NCBI GenBank assembly: GCA_900759385.1
Contig: CAAEUZ010000048.1
Coordinates: 1 to 34,223, forward strand
Reading direction: 5' to 3'
DNA length: 34,223 nucleotides
Source: an uncultured Oscillospiraceae bacterium
GTDB lineage: Bacteria; Bacillota; Clostridia; Oscillospirales; Oscillospiraceae
Position 1 is the stretch's first letter. The number at the start of each line of letters is the position of its first letter. The translations under genes and the position numbers were made by a program. The notes under the pieces are model-generated. The model saw only the letters and a list, made by a program, of their open reading frames with translations, searched no databases and had not been told where the DNA came from. Positions 22,320 to 30,801 of this stretch are shown here, one piece after another.

Positions 22320-22739
22320 ATGACACAGTTTGCCATAATAAAAAAGCTCACAGCCCCCGACAAGGCTGAGGTCGAGGTCCTGCGCGGCACTGCCTGCGGC
22401 GACGACTGCGGCAGCTGCGAGGTCTGCCACTACGCGAGCAAGATACGTGTGGAGGCCAGGAACGACGTGGGCGCCCAGCTCGGCGACCGGGTGGAGATCG
22501 AAGCCCGTACCTCCCGCGTGCTTGGCGCGGCCGTGCTGGTGTACGTGGTGCCGTTCGTGCTGTTCTTCATAGGCTATGCTGTCGCCGCGGCGCTGAACTT
22601 TTCCGAGGGCCTGAGCATGGTGATGAGCTTTGCCGCGTTTGCCGTCGGCATGGTGATTGTCGTCATAGTCGGGCGCAGGCACAGGAAGAACCCCATCACC
22701 TACAATATAACCCGCGTGGTCGGACACGAGGCGGCGTGA
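22320..22739 (+). CDS. RseC/MucC-family membrane protein (SoxR-reducing system)
   Basis: A 139-aa protein of the RseC/MucC family. The N-terminal part has a cysteine cluster, ACGDDCGSCEVC (about 26-37), and a beta-rich VEIEARTSRVLGAA region; two transmembrane helices follow (about 75-95 and 100-120), then a basic tail. Family members associate with Rnf/SoxR redox systems or anti-sigma regulation, but in Clostridia their role is unclear, and no rnf gene is nearby. It has a good ribosome site (TTAGGAGG) 8 bases before the ATG. It may belong to the cdaA operon. Confidence 0.85.
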   Translation: MTQFAIIKKLTAPDKAEVEVLRGTACGDDCGSCEVCHYASKIRVEARNDVGAQLGDRVEIEARTSRVLGAAVLVYVVPFVLFFIGYAVAAALNFSEGLSMVMSFAAFAVGMVIVVIVGRRHRKNPITYNITRVVGHEAA

Positions 22740-22740
22740 C

Positions 22741-23619
22741 ATGATAAAAAGTATGACAGGCTACGGCTCCGCCAAGGGCACGGCGGCGGGGCTGGCTCTC
22801 AGCGTGGAGCTGAAGAGCGTAAACAACCGTTATCTCGACGTATCCGTCAAGCTCCCGCGGACGCTCATGTTCGCGGAAGAGCCTGTGCGCAGCGCCGTGG
22901 CAAAGCACATAACCCGCGGCAAGGTGGACGTGTTCATAACCGCCGACGCGAGTCAGTCCGACAGCGTGGAGGTGCGCGTCAATGAGGCGCTGCTGCGCGG
23001 CTATATCTCCGCGCTGGGCGAGGTGCGGGACAAGTTCTCCCTCACCGACGACATGAGCCTCATGTCCCTGTGCCGCCTTCCTGAGGTGCTGAGCACTGAG
23101 CGGCGTGAGCTTGACGCCGACGAGCTCACAAGCGGCCTGCTGGCCATACTCGAAGAGGCGCTGAGCGGCTATGACGCCATGCGCGAGCGCGAGGGCGAGA
23201 AGCTGCGCGACGATGTGCTCGGCCGCATAGATGAGATAGGCCGCCTGACCGGCATAGTCGAGGAGCGCTCGCCACAGACTGTGGCCGAGTACCGCGCCAG
23301 GCTGGAGCAGAAGCTGCGCGAGACCCTTGAGGGCATGTCCGTGGACGACTCGCGCGTGCTGACCGAGTGCGCCATATTCGCCGACCGCGTGGCCGTGGAC
23401 GAGGAGACGGTGCGCCTGCGCAGCCACCTGTCTCAGCTGAAGGCCATGGCAAGCGGCGAATCGCCCATCGGCCGCAAGATGGACTTCCTCATCCAGGAGC
23501 TCAACCGCGAGTCCAATACCATCGGCTCCAAGTGCCAGAGCGCGGATATCGCCCGCGTGGTTGTGGACCTCAAGGCCGAGATAGAGAAGATTCGCGAGCA
23601 GATCCAGAACGTGGAGTGA
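22741..23619 (+). CDS. yicC: YicC/YloC family endoribonuclease
   Basis: A 292-aa protein of the YicC family, recently shown in other bacteria to be an endoribonuclease acting on RNA. The N-terminal signature MIKSMTGYGSAKG and SVELKSVNNRYLD are typical, as is the C-terminal GRKMDFLIQELNRESNTIGSKCQS, conserved throughout the family. Length is normal. It starts one base after the RseC-like stop and begins the conserved Firmicutes block that runs to the end of the window. Confidence 0.95.
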   Translation: MIKSMTGYGSAKGTAAGLALSVELKSVNNRYLDVSVKLPRTLMFAEEPVRSAVAKHITRGKVDVFITADASQSDSVEVRVNEALLRGYISALGEVRDKFSLTDDMSLMSLCRLPEVLSTERRELDADELTSGLLAILEEALSGYDAMREREGEKLRDDVLGRIDEIGRLTGIVEERSPQTVAEYRARLEQKLRETLEGMSVDDSRVLTECAIFADRVAVDEETVRLRSHLSQLKAMASGESPIGRKMDFLIQELNRESNTIGSKCQSADIARVVVDLKAEIEKIREQIQNVE

Positions 23620-23622
23620 CGT

Positions 23623-23889
23623 ATGGCGCTTGTGAACATCGGTTTCGGCAGCTTCGTCTCATCTGAGCGGCTTGTCAGCGTGCTCAGCCCCGACTCGGCG
23701 CCCATCAAGCGCATGGTGCAGGACGCGCGCGAGCGGGGGAACCTCATTGACGCCAGCTATGGGCGCAAGACCCGTTCCATCCTGGTGACGGACGGGGGTT
23801 ACATCATACTTTCAGCGCTCACGAGCGAGGCTATGGCCGAGCGCCTGGGCTATAATGTACAGGGAGGCTATGAGGATGAAGCCACATGA
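23623..23889 (+). CDS. remA: RemA-family DNA-binding regulator (DUF370)
   Basis: An 88-aa protein of the RemA/DUF370 family (in Bacillus a DNA-binding activator of biofilm matrix and osmoprotection genes that forms large rings). It starts MALVNIGFGSFVSSERLVSVL, and SAPIKRMVQDARERGNLIDASYGRKTRS is the conserved core, with basic residues for DNA contact. It lies between yicC and gmk exactly as in Bacillus, and overlaps gmk by 14 bases. Its targets here are unknown. Confidence 0.93.
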   Translation: MALVNIGFGSFVSSERLVSVLSPDSAPIKRMVQDARERGNLIDASYGRKTRSILVTDGGYIILSALTSEAMAERLGYNVQGGYEDEAT

Positions 23890-24490
23890 CAAGGGCAAGC
23901 TTCTGGTGATCTCGGGCCCGTCGGGTGCCGGCAAGAGCACGGTTATAGGCAAGCTCATGGAGCTGCGCGACGATCTGTGCTTTTCCGTGTCAGTGACGAC
24001 GCGCCAGCCCAGACCCGGAGAAGTTGACGGGCGGGATTACTTTTTCGTCACGCCGCAGCACTTTCAGGAGCTGGCCGAGGGCGGATACCTGCTCGAGCAC
24101 GCCGAGTACGTCGGTAACCGCTACGGCACGCCGCGCGGATATGTCGAGCAGCGCCAGCTGGAGGGCAAGAGCGTGATACTGGACATAGAGGTCCAGGGCG
24201 CGGGCCAGATTGTCCGCAACTGCCCGGACGCCGTCACAGTGTTCATACTCCCGCCGACGGGAGCTGAGCTGGAGCGCAGGCTGCGCCACCGCAACACTGA
24301 CTCCGAGGAAAAAATACGTGAACGTCTTCTGCAGGCCAAGCGCGAGTGTGCCGAGGCCGGGAAGTACGGATATATCGTCGTCAACGACGATCCCGAAGCC
24401 GCCGCCAGGGAGGTCAATGCGATACTCACTGCGGAAAAATGCCGCGCGGCGGACAGAATAAATCTTGTTACAGAGGTGCTTATATCATGA
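23876..24490 (+). CDS. gmk: Guanylate kinase
   Basis: A 204-aa enzyme that phosphorylates GMP to GDP with ATP. The P-loop GPSGAGKS is at 14-21. VTTRQPRPGEVDGRDYFFVT and LLEHAEYVGNRYGTP hold the GMP-binding residues, and LDIEVQGAGQ follows. The start is ATG 23876, eight bases after AGGGAGG; the nearby ATG 23870 is too close to that site. The stop overlaps the rpoZ start (ATGATG). Standard in all respects. Confidence 0.95.
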   Translation: MKPHDKGKLLVISGPSGAGKSTVIGKLMELRDDLCFSVSVTTRQPRPGEVDGRDYFFVTPQHFQELAEGGYLLEHAEYVGNRYGTPRGYVEQRQLEGKSVILDIEVQGAGQIVRNCPDAVTVFILPPTGAELERRLRHRNTDSEEKIRERLLQAKRECAEAGKYGYIVVNDDPEAAAREVNAILTAEKCRAADRINLVTEVLIS

Positions 24491-24684
24491 TGCTCTATCC
24501 CCCCATGGCCGACCTTGTCAATAAGATCGGCAGCCGTTACCTGCTTGTGAATCTCGTCTCCCGCCGTGCCAGGGATATCTCCCAGAAGGCGGAGGAGGAG
24601 GGCGAGCCCCTCGACCGCAAGCCCATATCCATGGCCATTGACGAGGTCTACACCGGGAAACTGAAGATAAAGGAGGAGCAGTGA
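24487..24684 (+). CDS. rpoZ: RNA polymerase omega subunit
   Basis: A 65-aa subunit that helps assemble RNA polymerase around the beta-prime chain. The conserved segment MADLVNKIGSRYLLVNLVSRRARDIS and the DRKPISMAIDEVYTGKL end are typical of short Firmicutes omega proteins. Two ATGs in tandem (24487 and 24490) are both possible starts; AGAGGTG upstream suits either. A longer frame from 24346 lies inside gmk and is not likely real. Its stop codon lies in a perfect hairpin. Confidence 0.93.
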   Translation: MMLYPPMADLVNKIGSRYLLVNLVSRRARDISQKAEEEGEPLDRKPISMAIDEVYTGKLKIKEEQ

Positions 24685-24702
24685 CGGTTCGTCCGTCACT
24701 GC
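24678..24702 (+). promoter_or_regulatory. Hairpin over rpoZ stop codon
   Basis: GCAGTGACGG (24678-24687) pairs perfectly with CCGTCACTGC (24693-24702) around TTCGT. The rpoZ TGA (24682-24684) is inside the stem. No T-run follows, so full termination is unlikely; it could stop 3' decay or tune passage of ribosomes and polymerase into priA. Confidence 0.65.
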
Positions 24703-24727
24703 CCTTTCGCGCGTTTTGGAGCAGAAG

Positions 24728-26974
24728 ATGCCCGCTCCCAGCATAGCGAGGATCGCCGTGTCCGGCGTACCCTTCCGACTGGACAGGCCGTATAACTATG
24801 TCATACCGGAGTCTCTGGCCGGGCGGGTCGTGCCCGGGGTGAGGGTGGAGGTGCCGTTTACGCGCTCCAACCGCCCCACGGAGGGCATAGTCCTGGCGCT
24901 GGCCGGCGAGAGCTCCTTTGAAAAGCTCAAGCCTGTTTCCTCAGTCCTGGACGATGAGCCCCTGCTTGACCGGAACCTGCTGAGCCTCGCCATGTGGATG
25001 CGGGAGCGCTTTTTCTGCACCGTGTACGAGGCCGTAAAGGCGATATTGCCGGCCGGGTTCTGGTTCAAGGGCGGCAAGCGGCGCGTGAACGAGAAGTATG
25101 TGTCCATGGCCGCCCTGGCCGTGCCGGCAGAGGAGGCCGCGGAGGCCGCCGCCAGAAAGCGGGGCAAGGCCCCGCAGCAGGCCGAGCTTCTGCGCACGCT
25201 TTGCTCCACCGGCCGGGTGCCTGTGAGCGAGCTTATCGAGTTCACCGGGGCGTCGAGGCAGAGCCTGCGCGCGCTGGTCAGCCAGGGCTTTGTCGTGCTG
25301 GAGGACGAGGAGGTCTTCCGCCGCCCGGAGGTCGATGTGGAGCGCGAAAAGCTCCCAGAGCTCAACGCCAGCCAGCAGAGGGCCTTTGAGGGCATCTCCG
25401 CCCTGGCCGGCGGCGGAAAGGCGGGAGCTGCGCTGCTGTTCGGCGTCACGGGGTCCGGCAAGACAACGATATACATCCGTCTCATAGCGGACCAGCTGGA
25501 GAAGAGCCGCTCCTGCATGCTGCTTGTGCCCGAGATAGCGCTCACGCCGCAGATGCTGCGCACCTTTGCGGCCCACTTCGGCGACGATATCGCAGTGCTG
25601 CACTCCAGCCTGTCGGCGGGAGAGCGCTTCGACGAGTGGCGGCGGATAAAAAGCGGGGACGCACGCGTGGTTATCGGTACCCGCAGCGCCGTGTTCGCCC
25701 CGGCGCAGAATCTGGGCCTCATCATAATCGACGAGGAGCAGGAGGACACGTACAAGAGCGAAAACGCCCCGCGGTACCACGCGCGCGACGTAGCCAAGTA
25801 CCGCTGCGCGCAGAATAACGCCCTGCTGCTGCTCGGCTCCGCCACGCCTGATATTGAGAGCCGCTACTTCGCGGACACGGGCCGTTACGCCTTCTTCACC
25901 CTGCCGGGCCGATATAACGAGAGGGACCTTCCCAGCGTGGAGATCGTGGACTTAAAGCGCGAGCTCAGGCGCGGCAACGGCGGGTCAATCAGCGAACGCC
26001 TGCGCGAGGAGCTGCAGGTGAACATAGACCGCGGCGAGCAGAGCATCCTCTTCATAAACCGGCGCGGTGCCAACAAGCTCGTCACCTGCGTGGAGTGTGG
26101 CTACACTTACCGCTGCCCTAACTGTTCGGTAAGCCTCACCTTCCACAGCTACGGCCGCAAGCTCATGTGCCACCACTGCGGCTACACCCAGCGGCTGGAC
26201 GAGTACTGCTCCGACTGCGGCGGCGCGCTGAAATATGTCGGCGCGGGCACGCAGAAGGTGGAAGAGGAATTGCGGGAGCTCTTCCCGGACACGGAAATCC
26301 TCCGCATGGACACGGATACGGTCGCCAGTGCGGGAGGGCACGACAAGCTGCTCGAGCGCTTCCGCAGTGAGAAGATACCCATAATGGTCGGCACACAGAT
26401 GGTGACCAAGGGGCTCAACTTTGAAAACGTTACCCTCGTCGGCGTCATATGCGCGGACCAGGGGCTTTACGCGGGCGATTACCGCGCCAGTGAGCGCACG
26501 TTTTCGCTCATAACCCAGGTCGTAGGCCGCTCGGGCCGCTTTGAAAAGCCGGGCAGGGCGATAATACAGACCTATACGCCGGAGAACGAGACCATCCTCC
26601 AGGCCGCGCGCCAGGACTACGAGGGCTTTTTCCGCAGCGAAATCGAGCTGCGCAGCCTGCAGGCGCTCCCGCCCTTCACGGAGCTGCTGTGCATCACACT
26701 CTCCGGGCTGGACGAGTCGCAGGTGCTGGACTGCGCCCAGCGTGTGAGGCGGCATCTGCTGGACTGCTCGCGCGGCATGCCCGGGGTGAGGGTGCTGGGG
26801 CCGGCTCCTCTGTCAATACTTAAGATAAACAATAACTACCGCTACCGGGTCACGCTCTGCGCCACGCCAGGCAGCGGCCTGCGGCGCACGGTGGCGGACA
26901 CCGTGGTGCGCGCCGGAGCGAGCAAGTACTTCAAGGGCGTGAACGTGTACGCCGATACGAATCCGGCCGATTGA
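24728..26974 (+). CDS. priA: Primosomal protein N' (replication restart helicase PriA)
   Basis: A 748-aa 3'-5' DNA helicase that reloads the replisome at stalled forks. The N-terminal DNA-binding part (about 1-105) starts with IARIAVSGVPFRLDRPYNYVIP. The helicase core has Walker A GVTGSGKTT (about 239-247), the Walker B box as DEEQ (near 333) and GSATPDIES. Four cysteine pairs for two zinc ions lie between about 454 and 498 (CVEC, CPNC, CHHC, CSDC), then the C-terminal helicase lobe with VVGRSGR. The start is ATG 24728 with GGAG seven bases upstream; the TTG at 24716 overlaps that site. The coaBC gene usual in this position is absent. Confidence 0.95.
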   Translation: MPAPSIARIAVSGVPFRLDRPYNYVIPESLAGRVVPGVRVEVPFTRSNRPTEGIVLALAGESSFEKLKPVSSVLDDEPLLDRNLLSLAMWMRERFFCTVYEAVKAILPAGFWFKGGKRRVNEKYVSMAALAVPAEEAAEAAARKRGKAPQQAELLRTLCSTGRVPVSELIEFTGASRQSLRALVSQGFVVLEDEEVFRRPEVDVEREKLPELNASQQRAFEGISALAGGGKAGAALLFGVTGSGKTTIYIRLIADQLEKSRSCMLLVPEIALTPQMLRTFAAHFGDDIAVLHSSLSAGERFDEWRRIKSGDARVVIGTRSAVFAPAQNLGLIIIDEEQEDTYKSENAPRYHARDVAKYRCAQNNALLLLGSATPDIESRYFADTGRYAFFTLPGRYNERDLPSVEIVDLKRELRRGNGGSISERLREELQVNIDRGEQSILFINRRGANKLVTCVECGYTYRCPNCSVSLTFHSYGRKLMCHHCGYTQRLDEYCSDCGGALKYVGAGTQKVEEELRELFPDTEILRMDTDTVASAGGHDKLLERFRSEKIPIMVGTQMVTKGLNFENVTLVGVICADQGLYAGDYRASERTFSLITQVVGRSGRFEKPGRAIIQTYTPENETILQAARQDYEGFFRSEIELRSLQALPPFTELLCITLSGLDESQVLDCAQRVRRHLLDCSRGMPGVRVLGPAPLSILKINNNYRYRVTLCATPGSGLRRTVADTVVRAGASKYFKGVNVYADTNPAD

Positions 26975-27042
26975 AGCGGCGAGTTAAAAGGTTTTGCAAA
27001 TACGTTCAATCCGTACAGGATTTTGGCGAAGTGAGGGATAAT

Positions 27043-27561
27043 ATGGCACTGAGAACAATAGTTACCGAGGGAGACAGCGTGCTACACAAGCGCTGCCGGC
27101 CCGTTACGAATTTTGACGGCAGGCTCCATCAGCTCATAGACGATATGCGCGAGACGCTTGAGCAGGCCGACGGCGTGGGACTGGCCGCGCCGCAGGTCGG
27201 CGTGCTGCGCCGCGTGGTGCTGGTGCTGGAGACCAACGTCCCTGAGGGGGCTGAGCCCTATATAATCGAGCTCGTTAACCCCGAGATCATCTCCCGCGAA
27301 GGCGACCAGGACGGCCCGGAGGGCTGCCTGTCCGTGCCGGGCAGGTTCGGGCTCGTCAAGCGCCCCATGGATGTGACGGTCCGCGCGCAGGACAGGAACG
27401 GCAACACCTTTGAGGTGTCGGGCCATGAGCTCACTGCCCGCGCGTTCTGCCATGAACTGGATCACCTGGAAGGCGTGGTGTTCACCCAGCTGGCCAGCCG
27501 CATGCTCACGGATGAGGAGCTGGAGACGGGCAGCTGGAGGGATGAGATGGAGGACTCTTGA
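27043..27561 (+). CDS. def: Peptide deformylase
   Basis: A 172-aa metal enzyme that removes the formyl group from new proteins. The three family motifs are present: GVGLAAPQVG (about 45-54), EGCLSVPG (about 94-101, with the Cys metal ligand) and HELDHLEG (about 137-144, with two His ligands and the catalytic Glu). The start is ATG 27043 with GTGAGGG upstream; an earlier in-frame start at 26971 would add a basic leader not found in the family. It overlaps the fmt region at TTGAGTATG. Confidence 0.95.
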   Translation: MALRTIVTEGDSVLHKRCRPVTNFDGRLHQLIDDMRETLEQADGVGLAAPQVGVLRRVVLVLETNVPEGAEPYIIELVNPEIISREGDQDGPEGCLSVPGRFGLVKRPMDVTVRAQDRNGNTFEVSGHELTARAFCHELDHLEGVVFTQLASRMLTDEELETGSWRDEMEDS

Positions 27562-27563
27562 GT

Positions 27564-28484
27564 ATGCGCGTCGTTTTTATGGGCACGCCGGATTTTGCCG
27601 CCGAGTCGCTGAGAGCGGTGCTCGACGCGGGCCACGAGGTGGCGGGCGTCTTCACCCAGCCGGACAGGCCCAAGGGCCGCGGCATGAAGCTCACGCCCTG
27701 CGAGACAAAGCAGCTCGCGCTCGAGCGCGGGCTCACGGTGTATCAGCCTGACAGCGTGCGCACTGAGGAGGCTCTGGAGCTGATGCGCTCCCTGGCGCCG
27801 GACGTGCTGTGCGTGGTGGCGTACGGCAAAATACTGCCCGACGCGATGCTGGCAATACCCCGGCTCGGCGCCGTGAACGTGCACGGCTCGCTGCTGCCCA
27901 AGTACCGCGGCGCGGCGCCCATACAGTGGTCGGTGCTCAACGGCGACGAGTACGCCGGTGTGACCACCATGTACCTCGCCCACGACATGGACGCCGGGGA
28001 CATCATCTACCGCGAGGCCACTCCGGTGGGTGAATATGAGACTGCCGGCGAGCTTTTCGACCGCCTGGCCGCCATGGGCGCCAGGCTGCTGGTAAAAACG
28101 CTCGCGGCCATGGAGGCGGGCAGCGCGCCGCGTGAGGCGCAGAACCATGCCGAGGCGACCTATGTGGGCCAGCTCGACAAGAGCATCTGCCCCATAGACT
28201 GGGAGGCGGGCCCGCGCGAGATAGTCAAGCACATCTGCGGCCTCAATCCCTGGCCGGTGGCGACCATGGAGCTCAACGGCGAGACTCTGAAGGTCTACGC
28301 GGCCAGATATACGGACACCGTCACCGGTAAGGCGCCGGGCAGCGTGGTGAGCGCGGGCAAGGCCGGGCTGGAAATAGCATGCGGCGGCGGCAAAAGCGTA
28401 ATGATAACTGAGCTTCAGGCGCCCGGCAAAAAGCGTATGAGCGCCCATGACTGGCTTGTCGGCCATCCGGTGGAAGTGTCATGA
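27564..28484 (+). CDS. fmt: Methionyl-tRNA formyltransferase
   Basis: A 306-aa enzyme that formylates initiator methionyl-tRNA using 10-formyl-tetrahydrofolate. MRVVFMGTPDFAAESL is the expected N terminus, VNVHGSLLPKYRGAAPIQW holds the catalytic Asn-His region, and MDAGDII is the third family motif. The C-terminal tRNA-binding domain covers about 205-306. ATG 27564 is chosen because GGAGGA lies nine bases upstream, while TTG 27558 is too close to it. It acts in the same formylation cycle as def. It overlaps rsmB by four bases (ATGA). Confidence 0.95.
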   Translation: MRVVFMGTPDFAAESLRAVLDAGHEVAGVFTQPDRPKGRGMKLTPCETKQLALERGLTVYQPDSVRTEEALELMRSLAPDVLCVVAYGKILPDAMLAIPRLGAVNVHGSLLPKYRGAAPIQWSVLNGDEYAGVTTMYLAHDMDAGDIIYREATPVGEYETAGELFDRLAAMGARLLVKTLAAMEAGSAPREAQNHAEATYVGQLDKSICPIDWEAGPREIVKHICGLNPWPVATMELNGETLKVYAARYTDTVTGKAPGSVVSAGKAGLEIACGGGKSVMITELQAPGKKRMSAHDWLVGHPVEVS

Positions 28485-29767
28485 GCAGCGCGAGACTCGC
28501 CGCGCTCGACGCGATGAGCCTGCTGCGCAGGGGAACCTTCTCGCAGGACGCGCTTGACGCGGCCATAGGCAGCGCCCGGCTTGACGCCCGGGACGCCGCC
28601 CTCTGCGAGCGCATAGTGCGCACTGCCGTGCAGAATCTCACCTATGTGGACTACGTAATCGGCCTCTGGTGCTCCACTCCGGTGAAAAAGCTGGAGGCCG
28701 CGGTGCTGGATATACTGAGGGTTTCGGCGGCGCAGCTGCTGTTCCTCGACCGCGTCCCGCCCAGCGCGGCGGTAAATGAGGGCGTCAGCCTCTGCCGCGC
28801 ACGGGGGAAGAGCCGGGCGGCGGGGCTGGTGAACGGGGTGCTGAGGCGCATTGCCGAGAACAGGGACTCCGTCCCGGACGTCCCCGGCTCCGGCACGGCG
28901 GAATACCTGAGCGTGAAGTACAGCCACCCTCTCTGGCTGGTGCGCGGGTTCATGGCCCGCCGCGGGTATGAGGGCGCCGAGGCGCTTTTGGCTGCCGACA
29001 ATGCGGAGCCGCCGCTGACTATCCAGACCAATACCCTGAAGACTTCTCCGGAGGAGCTCTTCAGCGCCATCCAGGCCCAGGGATGCGAGGTGCGGCCGGG
29101 TCTTTGCCGCGGTTCTTTTGACCTCCGGGCCGCGGGCGGCGTGGAGAAACTGCCCGGGTATGCCGCGGGGGAGTTTTACGTGCAGGACTCCGCGGCCAGA
29201 ATGGCCGTGGAGAGCATAGGCCTGGAGCCGGGCATGAAGGTGCTGGACGCCTGCAGCGCGCCGGGAGGCAAGAGCTTTGCCGCCGCGATGCTCATGCGCG
29301 GCGAGGGGAGTATATTGGCCTGTGACTTGAAGGCCAAACGCCTGGCGCGCGTCTCAGAAGGGGCAAAACGGCTGGGAGTGGGCGGCATGATAGGCACCCG
29401 CGTGATGGACGCCAGACGTCCCGGGGAGGAACTTCACGGCACTTTTGACGTCGTAATAGCTGATGCGCCCTGTTCGGGGTTGGGCGTGATACGCCGCAAG
29501 CCGGAGATACGCTTCAAAAGCGCGGAGGAGATTGCCCAGCTGCCGGAAATACAGCTGGATATCCTGCGCGGCCTCGCGCCGTGCGTTAAGCCGGGCGGCG
29601 TGCTGCTGTACTCCACCTGTACGCTGCTGCAGCGGGAGAATGAGGACGCCGTGCGTGCTTTCCTCGGTGAAAACAGCGGCTTTACAGTGACCGGGGAGCG
29701 TACTCTCTGGCCGGATATTGATAAAACGGACGGATTTTTCATATGCAGGATGGTAAAATCAATATAA
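28481..29767 (+). CDS. rsmB: 16S rRNA (cytosine-967-C5)-methyltransferase
   Basis: A 428-aa RsmB/Sun-type enzyme that methylates C967 of 16S rRNA with SAM. An N-terminal NusB-like RNA-binding helical domain (about 1-140; VNGVLRRIA) is followed by the methyltransferase domain, with the SAM motif DACSAPGGKS (about 250-259), the catalytic cysteine in DAPCSGLGVIRRKPEIR (near 330) and the release cysteine in YSTCTL (near 379). Length is normal. The 3' end overlaps rlmN by 25 bases. Confidence 0.94.
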   Translation: MSSARLAALDAMSLLRRGTFSQDALDAAIGSARLDARDAALCERIVRTAVQNLTYVDYVIGLWCSTPVKKLEAAVLDILRVSAAQLLFLDRVPPSAAVNEGVSLCRARGKSRAAGLVNGVLRRIAENRDSVPDVPGSGTAEYLSVKYSHPLWLVRGFMARRGYEGAEALLAADNAEPPLTIQTNTLKTSPEELFSAIQAQGCEVRPGLCRGSFDLRAAGGVEKLPGYAAGEFYVQDSAARMAVESIGLEPGMKVLDACSAPGGKSFAAAMLMRGEGSILACDLKAKRLARVSEGAKRLGVGGMIGTRVMDARRPGEELHGTFDVVIADAPCSGLGVIRRKPEIRFKSAEEIAQLPEIQLDILRGLAPCVKPGGVLLYSTCTLLQRENEDAVRAFLGENSGFTVTGERTLWPDIDKTDGFFICRMVKSI

Positions 29768-30801
29768 GGTCGCTCCTGCCTGAGGAGATAGCCGCCGAGC
29801 TCAAGTCCATGGGGCAGCCCGCCTACCGCGCAAAGCAGGTCTTTGAATGGCTCACACGCGGCGCGGCGGGCTACGACGAGATGTCAAACCTCCCCAAGGC
29901 GTTGCGCTCGGCGTTGGCAGAGCGCTTTTACCTCGGCGCGCCGGAGGTCATGCGCAAGCAGGTCTCGGCGGAGGACGGGACCGTCAAGTACCTCTGGGGG
30001 CTGCGCGACGGCAACGCCGTTGAGACGGTGGTGATGCGCTATCACTACGGCAACAGCGTCTGTATCTCCACCCAGGTGGGCTGCCGCCAGGGCTGCGCCT
30101 TCTGCGCGTCCACCATAGGCGGCCTAGTGCGCAATCTCGACGCCGGGGAGATGCTCGAAGAGGTCATGTTCTCCGAAAAGGAGTCCGGCCTGAAAATAGG
30201 GCACATAGTGCTCATGGGCATCGGCGAGCCGCTGGACAATTTTGATAATGTTATCAGGTTCCTGCAGCTGGTCAACCATGCGGACGGCATGAACATCGGC
30301 ATGAGGCACATATCGCTGTCCACCTGCGGAATCACAGAAAAGTTTGACAAACTGGCCGATCTTAATTTACAATTAACTTTATCGGTATCGCTCCATGCGC
30401 CGGATGACGAGACACGCTCGAAGATCATGCCGGCCAACCGGGGCAGGGGAGTGGCACAGCTCATGGACGGGTGCGAGGCGTACTTTAAAAAGACGGGGCG
30501 CCGCATCTCCTTTGAGTACGCCATGATAGACGGGGTGAACGACTCGCCGGAGCAGGCCGCGCTGCTGGCCAGGCACGCCCGGCGCGTGAGCGCGCATGTC
30601 AATCTCATCCCGCTTAACCACGTGGACGAGAGGGCGTTCCGGCCCACCCCGCCGGAGAGACTGAGCGCCTTTAAAAAGGCCCTCGAGCGCGAGGGAGTGA
30701 ACGTGACGGTGCGCCGCAGGCTGGGCTCGGACATAGACGCTTCCTGCGGGCAGCTCAGAAAGAAGACCGCAGACGCGCTCGGCGCGGGAACGGAGAGGTA
30801 A
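29743..30801 (+). CDS. rlmN: Dual-specificity RNA methyltransferase RlmN (radical SAM)
   Basis: A 352-aa radical SAM enzyme that makes 2-methyladenosine in 23S rRNA and some tRNAs. The cluster motif CX3CX2C is at Cys114, Cys118 and Cys121 (CRQGCAFC). GHIVLMGIGEPLDNFDNV is the SAM-binding GEP region, and a second conserved cysteine near the C terminus (DASCGQL) takes part in methyl transfer. The N-terminal segment (LLPEEIAAELKSMGQPAYRAKQVFEWL) is the tRNA-binding accessory domain. The ribosome site is weak and lies inside rsmB, suggesting translational coupling. Confidence 0.95.
   Translation: MQDGKINIRSLLPEEIAAELKSMGQPAYRAKQVFEWLTRGAAGYDEMSNLPKALRSALAERFYLGAPEVMRKQVSAEDGTVKYLWGLRDGNAVETVVMRYHYGNSVCISTQVGCRQGCAFCASTIGGLVRNLDAGEMLEEVMFSEKESGLKIGHIVLMGIGEPLDNFDNVIRFLQLVNHADGMNIGMRHISLSTCGITEKFDKLADLNLQLTLSVSLHAPDDETRSKIMPANRGRGVAQLMDGCEAYFKKTGRRISFEYAMIDGVNDSPEQAALLARHARRVSAHVNLIPLNHVDERAFRPTPPERLSAFKKALEREGVNVTVRRRLGSDIDASCGQLRKKTADALGAGTER

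Noticed and set aside
24346..24486. Upstream extension of rpoZ
   Set aside because: The extension lies within gmk in another frame and is Arg-rich without similarity to omega subunits.
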